Numbered from the stretch's first letter, positions 8,172 through 17,327 are shown. The stretch is 64,000 nt of DNA from Planctomycetota bacterium (GCA_016179685.1 JACPCR010000051.1:134323-198322); one strand, 5' to 3'. Numbers and translations: made by a program. Notes: generated by a model from the sequence alone, not told the origin.

Positions 8172-9035
8172 ATGGCACTTTTTGAACGCTCGTTCTTCTC
8201 CCAGCTTCACGGCCTGCGAATCGTCTCGCGCCGGCTGGCCCAAGGCCGGCTTTTCGGCGAGGCGAGGGGACTGCGCACCGGCCGTGCGGGCGAGTTCGCC
8301 GACCACCGGCGCTATGTGCCGGGAGACGATTTCCGCAGCATCGACTGGCCAGCCTACGGGCGGCTGCGCAAACCGTTCGTGAAGCTCTCCGAGTCCCGGG
8401 AGGAAAGGCCGGTCACCCTGGCGCTTGACGCCAGCGCGTCGATGCGATTCGGCCAACCGCCGCGGTGGGACTACGCGCGCCGGCTGGCCGCCGCCCTGGC
8501 CTTCGTCGCCCTCGACAGCCGGGAACGAGTCACCATCCTCCGGTTCGCGGAGCGGCCGGAGGCGCTGATGCCTTCGCTCCACGGGTCCGGAAAGTTCCGG
8601 GAGCTGTGCGGCCGGCTCGAATCGGCATCGCTCTCGGGACGCGGCAGCGTCTCCAACTGCCTGGCCTTTCTTCCCGCTTTCTGCCCCGGACGCGGACTCA
8701 TCATCGTGATCTCCGATTTCCTGGACTCCCGCGAGGCCGGCCGAGCCCTGTCGACCCTGGCCGGCACGCGCCACGAAATCATCCTCCTTCACCTCTTCAC
8801 CCCCTGGGAAGCCATGCCGGAGCTTCCCGGCGATTGGGAGCTGGAGGACATGGAGACCGGAGAGACCGTTCCGGTAGACGGGGGGGACACCGCGATGGCC
8901 GCGTATCGAGGCCGATTTCGGGCTCTGTCCGAGAAGCTGCGGTCGCTGGCCCTGCGCCGCGGGATGCACTACGTGATGGCCTCGACCGGCGTGCCCGAGG
9001 CCACCCGGGTACGCGGTCTGCTCAACAGCTTATGA
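8172..9035 (+). CDS. DUF58 family protein
   Basis: 287 residues. The DUF58 signature YVPGDDFRSIDWPA lies at about residues 47-60. It is followed by a von Willebrand-like fold with a MIDAS-type DASASM at about 86-91 and IIVISDFLD later. DUF58 proteins normally form an operon with MoxR ATPases and are thought to be their adaptors or clients. The length is typical and there is no membrane segment, so it is cytoplasmic or peripheral. It is the last gene of the operon in this window; the convergent neighbour is on the other strand. A family hairpin follows 5 nt after its TGA stop. Confidence 0.9.
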   Translation: MALFERSFFSQLHGLRIVSRRLAQGRLFGEARGLRTGRAGEFADHRRYVPGDDFRSIDWPAYGRLRKPFVKLSESREERPVTLALDASASMRFGQPPRWDYARRLAAALAFVALDSRERVTILRFAERPEALMPSLHGSGKFRELCGRLESASLSGRGSVSNCLAFLPAFCPGRGLIIVISDFLDSREAGRALSTLAGTRHEIILLHLFTPWEAMPELPGDWELEDMETGETVPVDGGDTAMAAYRGRFRALSEKLRSLALRRGMHYVMASTGVPEATRVRGLLNSL

Positions 9036-9040
9036 GCCCG

Positions 9041-9086
9041 AGTAGACGAATTCGCGAGTGCGGGTGCACTTGCGAATTCGTCTACT
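9041..9086 (+). repeat. Gene-end hairpin, copy D
   Basis: Arms 9041-9061 (AGTAGACGAATTCGCGAGTGC) and 9066-9086 pair over 21 positions with a single G-T wobble; the loop is GGGT. It begins 5 nt after the DUF58 stop. The outer bases (GTAGACGA) match copies A and C, while the inner stem differs but stays complementary. Confidence 0.8.
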
Positions 9087-9303
9087 GCACGTCTATTTCA
9101 GCGGCCTGCATCTTGGCCTGCAACTTGCCCTCTTCCATCCGGCCAACAAGATTCTTGCTCGCGTCGCCTGGTCTTCCCAGGAAGAGTAAAAGCCAGCAGG
9201 AGCTTCCGCAGGACCCTACGGTAGGCGCTCCCAGGATGCGGCATTCGCCGGTGACGAAGGGAGAAAAACGCCAAACTCCGAAGCGCCAATCATGGGCGGT
9301 GCG

Positions 9304-11253
9304 TTAGAACGGGAGCTGGGTGATCGCCGACTTGATCAGCTTGAAGGCGATTCCGGTCATACCGATGAGGCCGAGGCCGCATCCGTATCCAGCGGCAAGG
9401 ATTGGGGTGTACTGACTCCAGGCCTTTTCGCCGAACTTTTTCGCGAAGTAATACCGGCCCAGGAGGGCTGCGCCGAATTCGGGGATGAATCCGATGGCGT
9501 TGCCGGCCAGGCCGCGCACGGTGCCCCACAGGAACAGCTCGGGCAGCTTGAAGAAAGCGAGCAGCGGGAACGTCACGAGGACATAAACGACGCCCCAGAA
9601 GATGAAAAGCGGCTTGATCACGCTCATGAAAAAGTCGTTGCCGGTGGTGCTCGCCGTCCACCAGAGGCAGCCGTTGAACGCCCTCGGGGGCCAGAATTTC
9701 ACGGCATTGGGATAGCTGGATGACGGGATTTCCCCCATTTTCCAGATCAAGGACCAGAACAGGATGCCGACGAAGACGGCCAGGGGAATGGCGATGACCT
9801 GGGCCTTGAACACGCTCGAAAACTTCGTCCCCGTAAGCTCGCACTCCCGAAACCATTGGGCCGATCCGCCGGCGTCCCCGATCGGAATGGGCGCGTTCCA
9901 GATGTCCACTCCCTTGTAGCCCGTCAGCAGGATCGACGACTCCTTGACGAGCGGGAAGCCCGTGCCGTGCCCGGTGAGGCCGACCATCCGTGCGGAGACG
10001 TAGGAGACCATGGGAGTGTAGACGAAACCGAAGAACAGCAGAATCCAAATGGGGAACTTGGGGACGAGGTAGTGGCAGATGATGATGGTTCCGGTGGTGG
10101 AGACGACGTAGAAGAGCAGCGCCATGAGGATGGGGATGTCCCCGCGGCCCAGCGGCGCCGGGATGAACTTTCGGTCGCCTCCCTCGCTTCGTCTTTCCTT
10201 CCAGGATTTTCTCAGCGAGCGGCCAACGGACCAGAATCCGATCAGGGCCGTGCCAATCGCCGTGCCGATGCCGAAGCTCAACCAGAAGTCCAGCGTGTTG
10301 GCCTGGCCCGTGTCGATGACATCCATTCCGGGCTTCCACGTCGTCAAGACCCCCGTGTGGTGCAGGATGGGGTTCAAGATGAGCTGCCCGAGCACGGCGG
10401 CGAAGAAGCTCCCGGCCACCATCCAGAAGGGAAGCACGAAACCGATGAAGATGATGCCGATGTTGGTTCCGATGGCGACAGGAACCGAAGGCAGGATCTT
10501 TTCAAAGTTCACGGTAAAATCCTTGAACGGGATGGGGATAATGGTCAATTCGCGGTCGAAGACCACCCCGGTGACCGTTGGCACGCCGATGTAGACCGCC
10601 CCGTAGGCGAGTCCGATGGCGGCCCCGATGGTGAAGCAGCGCCAGCGCCAGGTCTGCTTCTCCGATTCTGCCAGCGCCGTGATACCCTGGGCGTTGATCG
10701 GGGCCATCGGGAACGGAAGGCGTTCGACGTCGGAGGTGATACGGAACAGGGCGTATCCGAGGGAATAGAAGTTGAGCTGGCCCCAGACGATGAAAGTAGC
10801 CATCAGCGTCAGGTGGGGCCACCAGTCGTGGTGCAGCAGCGAGCGCAAGGCGTAGGCATCGGACCCGGGCGGTGGAGCGACCCAGAGCGGAATGCGGTCG
10901 CCGATCTCGAACATTTCGGCTGCGGGCGACTGCACGAAGAACTGCATCCAGATGAACGAACCGATGCCGCCCTGGCCCAGGATGGTTCCCGTGAAGGCGA
11001 AGAGGATGAAAATCTCCTGCTTCCCCAGCTCCCGCCGGCATCGCTTCGCGATCTCCAGGAAAAGGATGAGGGTGACCCATTGGGAGACGCCGCCCAGGCT
11101 TTCACCCACCATGAGTCCCATGAACATGTCGCCCGGGACGATCAGGAATCCCACGAACAGGCCGCCGAGCACGGCCATCCAGCCGAACCCATCCTTGTAT
11201 TCCTTGATCTCCTCCGGAGCTTCCGGAGGCTTCTGGCTCTCGGTTTGTTCCAT
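9304..11253 (-). CDS. OPT-like multi-pass transporter
   Basis: A 649-residue integral membrane protein with about a dozen hydrophobic segments spread over its whole length. Features such as LPFPMAPINAQGITAL, followed by further helices and an acidic N-terminus, resemble the oligopeptide-transporter (OPT) superfamily and its uncharacterised planctomycete relatives (DUF6785-like). It starts 12 nt after the stop of the giant M28/FtsX gene, so the two form an operon and may handle the same substrate, perhaps peptides. The substrate is not deducible. The start ATG 11253 gives a 25-residue soluble N-terminus. Family placement is from recollection of motifs, not a search. Confidence 0.6.
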   Translation of the reverse strand: MEQTESQKPPEAPEEIKEYKDGFGWMAVLGGLFVGFLIVPGDMFMGLMVGESLGGVSQWVTLILFLEIAKRCRRELGKQEIFILFAFTGTILGQGGIGSFIWMQFFVQSPAAEMFEIGDRIPLWVAPPPGSDAYALRSLLHHDWWPHLTLMATFIVWGQLNFYSLGYALFRITSDVERLPFPMAPINAQGITALAESEKQTWRWRCFTIGAAIGLAYGAVYIGVPTVTGVVFDRELTIIPIPFKDFTVNFEKILPSVPVAIGTNIGIIFIGFVLPFWMVAGSFFAAVLGQLILNPILHHTGVLTTWKPGMDVIDTGQANTLDFWLSFGIGTAIGTALIGFWSVGRSLRKSWKERRSEGGDRKFIPAPLGRGDIPILMALLFYVVSTTGTIIICHYLVPKFPIWILLFFGFVYTPMVSYVSARMVGLTGHGTGFPLVKESSILLTGYKGVDIWNAPIPIGDAGGSAQWFRECELTGTKFSSVFKAQVIAIPLAVFVGILFWSLIWKMGEIPSSSYPNAVKFWPPRAFNGCLWWTASTTGNDFFMSVIKPLFIFWGVVYVLVTFPLLAFFKLPELFLWGTVRGLAGNAIGFIPEFGAALLGRYYFAKKFGEKAWSQYTPILAAGYGCGLGLIGMTGIAFKLIKSAITQLPF

Positions 11254-11265
11254 GGCGTTTCTCTA

Positions 11266-14200
11266 TCAGGCTTTCTTGGACTCCGTCACGGCCGCCGCGG
11301 CCTCCGCTTCGCGCTGCCGGCGAGACTCTTCGGCCTCCTCGGCTCGCCGATGCGCTTCGAGCACCTCCGCCGGCGGCTGGCGTCCCAACAGCTCGTAGCC
11401 CCGGACCGTCAGTTCCCGCTTGTAACCCGCCTCCACCAGCCTCCAGATCAGGAGCTGCTTGCGGAGGTCCCTGAAGAATCCGGTATTCATCCGCCGCCAC
11501 GTGTCGACCTCGCCCGACTCCCGATGGATGTGGAAGCGCAGCACGTCCACCTTCGCATCGTCCGGCGCTTCCCGCGTTTCGATCTGCACCCGCTGGCTGA
11601 TGCCCATGTCGAGCGGCGCGATCCAGACCAGGCTGTTGAGCGAATAGATGGGCTGGCCTGCCTCCTCCACCATTGAAAACTGGGTCTGGTCGGCGCAGAA
11701 CCGGCCGATGGAGTCCTCGTCATGCGCCCGGAAGTAGTCGTAGAGGAAGAGGTTGAGAGCCACGGCCTCCGCCTTGCTGACCGTGAAGGGGAAGTCGAAG
11801 ACCCACTCATCGCCGACGGGCTTGGGCAGCTTCAACTTACGGGTCTCGTCCGGCACGGAGATTTCGGCGGCCTTCTTGGCGGGGAAGAGGGTGGACAGAA
11901 TGACGGTGGCCACGACGACGAGGGTCGTGACGACGGCCGAGGTGGAGGAATAGTTCACGCTGAGGTCGGTCCAGATGTTGAACCGGACGATCATTCGGGC
12001 GATGACCTGTCCGAGGAGGTAGCCGATGATCGAGCCCATGGTCGCGTAGACGCAGGATTCGGCGAGGAAGAGGGCGCTGATATGGACGGGGGCGAGCCCG
12101 ACGGCGGCATAGATGCCGATCTCGCGGGTCCGTTCATAGACCGATCCGAGCATGGTATTGAAAACGATCAAAGCGGCGATGAGGATGGGCACGAAGAGAC
12201 CGCGCAGGCCCTGAACCGACTGCCCGCTCCTCGAGCTATAGAGGCGCACCTGGCCCTGGCCCGTTTTCGAGCTTTTCATGCCGGCGAAAAGGATCAGCTT
12301 GAGACGCCGGACGTAGTCCTCCAGGAAATGGTCCAGCTCCGCGCTGGTCCGGTTATCCAGCTTGACGGCCAGGGACCGGATGGAAGCGCCGAGCTGGACG
12401 GAGAGGCCGGACGGGATGATCAGGACGTTATCGCCCTCGAGGTGGATGTACAGCTCCGGCAAGGTCTCCTCCGATGCGGCGGAGTCCTGTCCGCCGGACG
12501 CCCGCGCTTGTTCCGCCTGGTCCTTCCTCGACTGCATTTCGATGAAGTCCACGGGCGTCAGGGGCTCGTTATCCAGGTCCCGCGTCTCATAGAAGGCCCC
12601 GCCATCCACCAGGCCGACGACACGGTATTCGTCGCCGGAGACGCGCACGGCCTCGCGGCCCGGCACAAAGTCGTCCTGCTGGATTCCCAGAAACTCGGCC
12701 ATCCTCTTGGGCAGGATGCAGACGAACTGGCCACGGTTCTCCTCCTCGGTGAACCATCGGCCTGCGAGGAGCTGGGGCCGCGACACCTCGGCCTCCGCGG
12801 GGCTCAGTCCCACGAGCGCCTGGGCCGAGTAGGTGCGTTCGGGGTCCTCCGCGTGGCGCACCTCGAGGGCCAGAGTGTCCCCCACCTGGGGGGCCGTCTT
12901 CCACGTCCGCAGGGCGATTTTCGCGTCGGGGCTGGTCCGGAAGTAATCCGCGATGCTGTAATACGCATGTTCCTCGAGGGGGCCCCAGTCCCTGCGGCGC
13001 AGGAGGACCCCCTGGTACGTCGCGGCATAGCTCGTCTCGACCTTGTTGAACACCAGGCCCGTGTCGAAGCTGGTGAAGGACATCACGGTGAAGGTCAGCA
13101 AGATGAGCGTGGCGCACGTCAGGACGGTCCGCATCTTGCGCCGGCGCATGTTGGAGATGCCCAGGATGAAGGCGGCCACCGCCGCGCTCCCCCGGGCCAC
13201 GTCCGTGCCGTGGATCGCCGCCGTCTTCTCCCGGATTTTGGCCATCTGCGCGTTGAACTTGTTGAGGACGATCAGCGTCACCATCCCGCCCAGGGCCAGC
13301 GTGAAAAAGCCATCCAGAATGATCACCGGCGTCTGGGAGATGCGAAAGGCCGGATGGACGAAGTGGAGCACGACATAGACGGCCATGAAGAAGACGGCAA
13401 TCCCGCAGAGCTGTTTCCGCAGGTCCGCGAAGGCGAAGAAGAGACGCTCGGCGAAGAAGGCGAACGGCAGAAGAATGGCAAAATAGAAGATGATCCCCCG
13501 GACCACGTCGTTCGCCGTGCTCTGAACATCCGGATACGCCCGGCCCTCGAGCGCCCATGCCTCCCGGGCCAGGTTCAGGAACTCGTCATACCGCCGCGCT
13601 TCCCGGCTCTTCCCGGCCGCCTGAAGCTTCTCCTCCGCGAGACGGTGAAGGTCGCTCACCTGCTTGTTTCGAATCCCGGTCTTGCGCAGCTTTTCCATCC
13701 GGGACTGGTCCAGATTCCACATGTCCTTCGCGGCCTGGTAAGGCGAAAAGGGAAGGGTCTGTTCCCGGGCGGCCCGCAGGGGGAAGCCCCGTCCCTCTGC
13801 GTATTTCTCGTCCGTCTCGTCCGTGTTGAGCAGCGTGAACTTCGAGCCGAAGAGGCCCGCGCTCAGGATGAGCTTCACGTCGACATCCGGTTCGGCGAAC
13901 ACCACGGCGCAGGGCTCGGAATAGGACGATCCCCGGCTCTGCCCGAGGAACTGCGCGTAATACTTCGGCGCGGTGTTGGACTTCGCATCCAGGACCGTCA
14001 ATTCCTTGAGGGTGGTGAAGTAGAGCTGGTCCAGGAGATCGAAGACCATGAACGACGAGCAGGGGAAGAGCGGCAGCCGCTGGTCCGGATTCCGTTCCCT
14101 CCGCCGGGCGCCCGAGGTGGCATGCGCCGACAGGGCCCGTTCGCTCCAGGAGCGGGTCTGGCCCCTGAACCGGAAGACGGCCCCCTTGTTGCCGACGAGA

Positions 14201-16377
14201 TTGGCGATGCGTTCCACGCTCCCGTCCTTGCGGTCGAGCAGGAAGCCGCAGCACGCCACCTCCTTGTCGCGTTCCTTCGAGGCCCCGAACAGTTCGAAAT
14301 TGCCGCCCCGGTCGGTGATCTGGTAGGTGTGTCCCCGAACGCCCATCATGGATTTCTGTTCGTGGATGGCCAGGGAAACCAGGGCGCCGGGGATGGGCGT
14401 CTGCGGTAGATAACTGATGAGCTGGTCCTCGATCACCCGGCCGTAGATGTCCCCGAACAGATTTTCCAGGTTCATCTCCAGAGGCAGGTCCGGGTCATTC
14501 ACGATCTCGTAAAGGATGGGAAAGAGCAATCGCGTCTGGGCCAGGAGGTTTTCCGGATCGAAATTGTCCAGGTTGTCGTTGGGGGTGTCCACGAGCGCCC
14601 GCGTGTCGTTGGCGGTGACGAAGGAAAGGGAAGCGACTCCGGCGAGCAGCGGCAACTCCCCGTCCAAGGCGATCTGGTCGGGCATGTAGGACCGCCAATC
14701 GCGGCCGCGTTTGGGCACGACGCCGCTGACCACCTCGGCTGGGCCGGGACCGAGGAGCTTCCGGGCCGCCTCGGCGAACTCGAGGACACGGTCCGCGGTG
14801 GCAGCGAGCTGCCGCTGCAGCCTGAATTCGCCCGCCGAGCCGTACTCGTCGTAGAAATTCCCCTTGTAGAAAAGTCCCATCTGCTGGCCGCGGCTCGAAA
14901 GGTCGAGACCGATAAAGAGGGCCGGGAGCGCCTCGGGGGCCTCGCGCCGGGCCTCGCTCACCCACCGGGGATAGACCTTCTCGTAAAGGTCCGCCGCACG
15001 GCCTGCCACCTCCCGCATCCGGTCCAGATTCTTCTGGGCCTTCGCCTGCTTCAGTTCCTTTTTCAGGTCGTAAAGTTCCTCGACCTCCAGGGGAAAATCC
15101 GCGCCGAGTTGAAGGTCTCCCACCAATAAGAGGCATTCCGCCAGGAAATCCTCCGTCCCTTCCTCCAGCGCTTCCAGATCACGCGGCCCCTCCGGTCCGG
15201 CCAGCGCTTTCACCGATTCTCGAAGCTTCTGGACCTTCCCCGGCACGCTCTTTTCCGGGCTCTTCGGGTCCTCCTTCCCCAAAAAGTACTCCACGGCTTG
15301 CGTGCCCTTCTCACGCTGCAAGTAGACGTGTCGCGCCGTCCAGGCCCGGATGCCCCCCAGGGCCTGGAAGTGGGCGGACGTCGCTACGAACTCCACGGTT
15401 CGCCGCGGCGGATGGCTCGCGAGAAGCCGGGCGACCTCGAGGAGCGCCGCGATGCCGCAGGCGGCGTCCGCCCCAGGCGCCAGCGTCGGCACGACGGAGA
15501 CCGAATCATAGTAGGCTTCGAGGACGATCGTCTGCCGGGAAAGGGTGGGGTCCGTGCCCGGCAACGTCGCCACAATATTATGCGCCGTCACTCTTTCCCA
15601 AGACATATTCGCCTGGAGCGCGGCTTCCGGGGCCGGACGGCCTTCGGGTCCCGCCAAGCCCAGGGCCGCCAAGGCCGCTAAGCAGGCCTCCTCCTCGCCG
15701 GGCGGAGGCGTCCCCACGGCCTGTGCAACGAGGGCCGGCAGCGCCCGCCGAGGCAGCCAATAGCGCGGGATCGGCGCCGGCATCAAAAGAAATTTTTGCA
15801 TCGCTTCCGCCCGAAAAGCCGTCTCCGCCGGCTCGAGGAAGACGACCGCCTTCGCCCCCATCATTCCCGCGTTGAGCCACCGTGTCGCGCTGTTGAAATC
15901 CATCAGCAGCACGCTGCCCTCCACCGGCTTCAGATTGAAGTCCGCCAGGTGACCTGAACGCACGTAGAGCAAGGGTCCCCGGACACCCGCCGCCGGCAGC
16001 TTCGAGGTCCGCGCCAGATTCGGCCAGAGCGCGTGAAGCTCGATCGGGTCACCGCCGGGCCGCACCGTCAGCGTCGCCCCGCGGTCGACCGGCATCGCCA
16101 GCGTGAACGCCTCCACCCGCGGGTGCAGCCCGCATTCCTCGAACTGATGCGCCACGAATTCCGCCGCGCGCCCACAGCCTTCCGAGCCCGGTAAGCGGCT
16201 TCCCAACTCGCTGAGGAATTCCACGGTCGGGGCAGGATGAATGTGGCTGATAAAAGCCTGAAGCTCCTCGGCCGTCAGGCTGAGTCCTTCAGCGCAGGCC
16301 GAGGGAGTGGATGGGAACGGTGCGAGGACTGCCGCGCCCAGAAGGCTGATGAGAAGAGTACCGGAAGTAAGACGCAC
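11266..16377 (-). CDS. Giant fusion: degenerate M28 peptidase domain plus FtsX-type permease
   Basis: GTG 16377 is the preferred start (1703 residues), giving a signal peptide VRLTSGTLLISLLGAAVLAP. The frame is open to an ATG at 16473, but that stretch runs into repeat DNA. Residues about 40-620 follow the M28 aminopeptidase fold, but metal and catalytic positions are changed: AHYDS is AYYDS (about 290), the GEE motif is SAHF (about 333), and the late HTP is VDTP (about 598). Transmembrane helices lie at about 960-1080, then a periplasmic domain, then the FtsX/MacB-type triple helix segment at about 1390-1505 (SVYERTREIGIYAAVGL). A soluble tail of about 165 residues ends the protein. No ABC ATPase is adjacent. 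It is probably an export or lipoprotein-type permease with a substrate-binding pseudo-peptidase domain. Confidence 0.8.
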   Translation of the reverse strand: MRLTSGTLLISLLGAAVLAPFPSTPSACAEGLSLTAEELQAFISHIHPAPTVEFLSELGSRLPGSEGCGRAAEFVAHQFEECGLHPRVEAFTLAMPVDRGATLTVRPGGDPIELHALWPNLARTSKLPAAGVRGPLLYVRSGHLADFNLKPVEGSVLLMDFNSATRWLNAGMMGAKAVVFLEPAETAFRAEAMQKFLLMPAPIPRYWLPRRALPALVAQAVGTPPPGEEEACLAALAALGLAGPEGRPAPEAALQANMSWERVTAHNIVATLPGTDPTLSRQTIVLEAYYDSVSVVPTLAPGADAACGIAALLEVARLLASHPPRRTVEFVATSAHFQALGGIRAWTARHVYLQREKGTQAVEYFLGKEDPKSPEKSVPGKVQKLRESVKALAGPEGPRDLEALEEGTEDFLAECLLLVGDLQLGADFPLEVEELYDLKKELKQAKAQKNLDRMREVAGRAADLYEKVYPRWVSEARREAPEALPALFIGLDLSSRGQQMGLFYKGNFYDEYGSAGEFRLQRQLAATADRVLEFAEAARKLLGPGPAEVVSGVVPKRGRDWRSYMPDQIALDGELPLLAGVASLSFVTANDTRALVDTPNDNLDNFDPENLLAQTRLLFPILYEIVNDPDLPLEMNLENLFGDIYGRVIEDQLISYLPQTPIPGALVSLAIHEQKSMMGVRGHTYQITDRGGNFELFGASKERDKEVACCGFLLDRKDGSVERIANLVGNKGAVFRFRGQTRSWSERALSAHATSGARRRERNPDQRLPLFPCSSFMVFDLLDQLYFTTLKELTVLDAKSNTAPKYYAQFLGQSRGSSYSEPCAVVFAEPDVDVKLILSAGLFGSKFTLLNTDETDEKYAEGRGFPLRAAREQTLPFSPYQAAKDMWNLDQSRMEKLRKTGIRNKQVSDLHRLAEEKLQAAGKSREARRYDEFLNLAREAWALEGRAYPDVQSTANDVVRGIIFYFAILLPFAFFAERLFFAFADLRKQLCGIAVFFMAVYVVLHFVHPAFRISQTPVIILDGFFTLALGGMVTLIVLNKFNAQMAKIREKTAAIHGTDVARGSAAVAAFILGISNMRRRKMRTVLTCATLILLTFTVMSFTSFDTGLVFNKVETSYAATYQGVLLRRRDWGPLEEHAYYSIADYFRTSPDAKIALRTWKTAPQVGDTLALEVRHAEDPERTYSAQALVGLSPAEAEVSRPQLLAGRWFTEEENRGQFVCILPKRMAEFLGIQQDDFVPGREAVRVSGDEYRVVGLVDGGAFYETRDLDNEPLTPVDFIEMQSRKDQAEQARASGGQDSAASEETLPELYIHLEGDNVLIIPSGLSVQLGASIRSLAVKLDNRTSAELDHFLEDYVRRLKLILFAGMKSSKTGQGQVRLYSSRSGQSVQGLRGLFVPILIAALIVFNTMLGSVYERTREIGIYAAVGLAPVHISALFLAESCVYATMGSIIGYLLGQVIARMIVRFNIWTDLSVNYSSTSAVVTTLVVVATVILSTLFPAKKAAEISVPDETRKLKLPKPVGDEWVFDFPFTVSKAEAVALNLFLYDYFRAHDEDSIGRFCADQTQFSMVEEAGQPIYSLNSLVWIAPLDMGISQRVQIETREAPDDAKVDVLRFHIHRESGEVDTWRRMNTGFFRDLRKQLLIWRLVEAGYKRELTVRGYELLGRQPPAEVLEAHRRAEEAEESRRQREAEAAAAVTESKKA

Positions 16378-16587
16378 CGTCGGAATCCGCCCTGCTGAAG
16401 CCCACAAAAGGAAACGAATTTCAACGCGGGTGATACCCGCAGCCCAACAAGGCTCGGAAAGGTGGCCCGCCACATCCCATCGGGATCCCTACTAACGTTC
16501 CATCGGGATCCCTTCGGGAGGACAGGTCCATGCCCCAACGTCGCTCCCCATGGGATGCCACCAGAAACGAGATCACCCTAAGAGCAT

Positions 16588-16615
16588 CCCTCCCACGGGG
16601 ACAGGTGCGGGAGGG
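16588..16615. repeat. CCCTCCC/GGGAGGG hairpin
   Basis: CCCTCCC at 16588-16594 pairs with GGGAGGG at 16609-16615. The loop contains GGGACAGGT, shared with the copy at 54819-54848. A related hairpin is at 63379-63418. Confidence 0.5.
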
Positions 16616-16618
16616 GCA

Positions 16619-16693
16619 AGCCAGGGTTGGGCCGGCCAAGCCGGGCCAACCCTGGCTCTGAAATCCGCGAGCCCGGAGGGCGCAGCGGATTTC
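16619..16693. repeat. Double palindrome, copy 1 of a dispersed element
   Basis: The first palindrome has arms AGCCAGGGTTGG (16619-16630) and its complement (16646-16657). The second has GAAATCCGC (16660-16668) and GCGGATTTC (16685-16693). The stretch 16646-16693 recurs in reverse orientation at 63053-63099 with few changes. Confidence 0.7.
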
Positions 16694-16725
16694 ATAAGAC
16701 TTTAACAGAGAAACCCGGGAGGATC

Positions 16726-16783
16726 AAGACTCGTATCCGGGCGCGGAGGCGTACCCGCACTTCCGTGCACGGATACGAGTCTT
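16726..16783 (-). repeat. Gene-end type hairpin, copy E
   Basis: The 14-bp arms AAGACTCGTATCCG (16726-16739) and its complement (16770-16783) enclose an imperfect inner stem. On the minus strand the apex reads GGAAGTGCGGGT, the family core. The arm CTCGTATCC is shared with copy B (7530). It lies in a divergent spacer, not behind a stop codon. Confidence 0.65.
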
Positions 16784-16931
16784 GGCATACAGACTGCTCG
16801 CGGCTACAATAAACGTCCGGTGAAGGATGACCACGAGCCCCCGCGGGGCACGAAAACAGCACCGGCCAGGTGGGGGTCCGTTTTCCTTCTCCTATCCTGT
16901 GCCGCTCCTTGTGACTGCAAACCCCTCAACC

Positions 16932-17303
16932 ATGCCCAAAAAGGAAAAGGACGATCTGGATTTCGAGATTGAATTCTTTGAAGGTATCGTGCAGCACGAT
17001 CCTTCCTACCAGGAACCTCTCATGGCACTCGGCCACGCCTACACCCAGCGCGGCCTCTACCAGAAAGGCCTCGAGGTCGACCGGCAGCTTGTCCGTTTAC
17101 GGCCCGACGACCCGATTGCTTATTACAACCTGGCCTGTTCCCTGTCCCTCCTTAACGAGCTGGATTCCGGATTCGATGCCCTCCTGCGCGCTCTTCAGTT
17201 GGGCTACCGGGACTACTCTTATCTCCTGAAGGACCCCGACCTGGCTTCGCTTCGCAAGGACCCGAGGTTTAGCCGGTTGGTCCTCGCTCGTCTGACCAAG
17301 TAG
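16932..17303 (+). CDS. Small TPR protein
   Basis: 123 residues from ATG 16932 (MPKKEKDDLDFEIEF). Two TPR units are visible (YQEPLMALGHAYTQRGLYQK and DPIAYYNLACSLSLLNELDS), followed by a C-terminal motif (LLKDPDLASLRKDPRF) typical of bacterial TPR proteins. It is cytoplasmic, with no signal peptide. The frame is open upstream to 16827, but the added residues (charged, Gly/Pro/Arg-rich) do not look conserved. It is followed 24 nt later by the HEAT gene, probably as an operon. Partner binding is the expected role; no specific function is known. Confidence 0.8.
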   Translation: MPKKEKDDLDFEIEFFEGIVQHDPSYQEPLMALGHAYTQRGLYQKGLEVDRQLVRLRPDDPIAYYNLACSLSLLNELDSGFDALLRALQLGYRDYSYLLKDPDLASLRKDPRFSRLVLARLTK

Positions 17304-17327
17304 AGGGCGGAGGGAGGCTGCACTTCA

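Larger units (their letters stand above)
16378..16931. other. Divergent spacer rich in palindromes
   Basis: This is the promoter-bearing gap between the minus-strand permease and the plus-strand TPR gene. It contains a direct repeat CCATCGGGATCCCT (about 16485 and 16501), a CCCTCCC/GGGAGGG hairpin, a 75-bp double palindrome at 16619-16693 and family hairpin E. No gene was seen. An ORF start at 16827 (+) exists, but the N-terminal 35 residues it would add look non-coding. No promoter could be assigned with confidence. Confidence 0.6.

Noticed and set aside
11722..14409. 895-codon open frame on the plus strand opposite the permease fusion
   Set aside because: It is the complement of a well-supported gene; its composition (Asp/Gly/His/Arg-rich, no folds) is typical of GC-driven antisense frames.
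16378..16473. Extension of the permease fusion to ATG 16473
   Set aside because: The added 32 residues precede the natural signal peptide and run into spacer repeats; GTG 16377 fits better.
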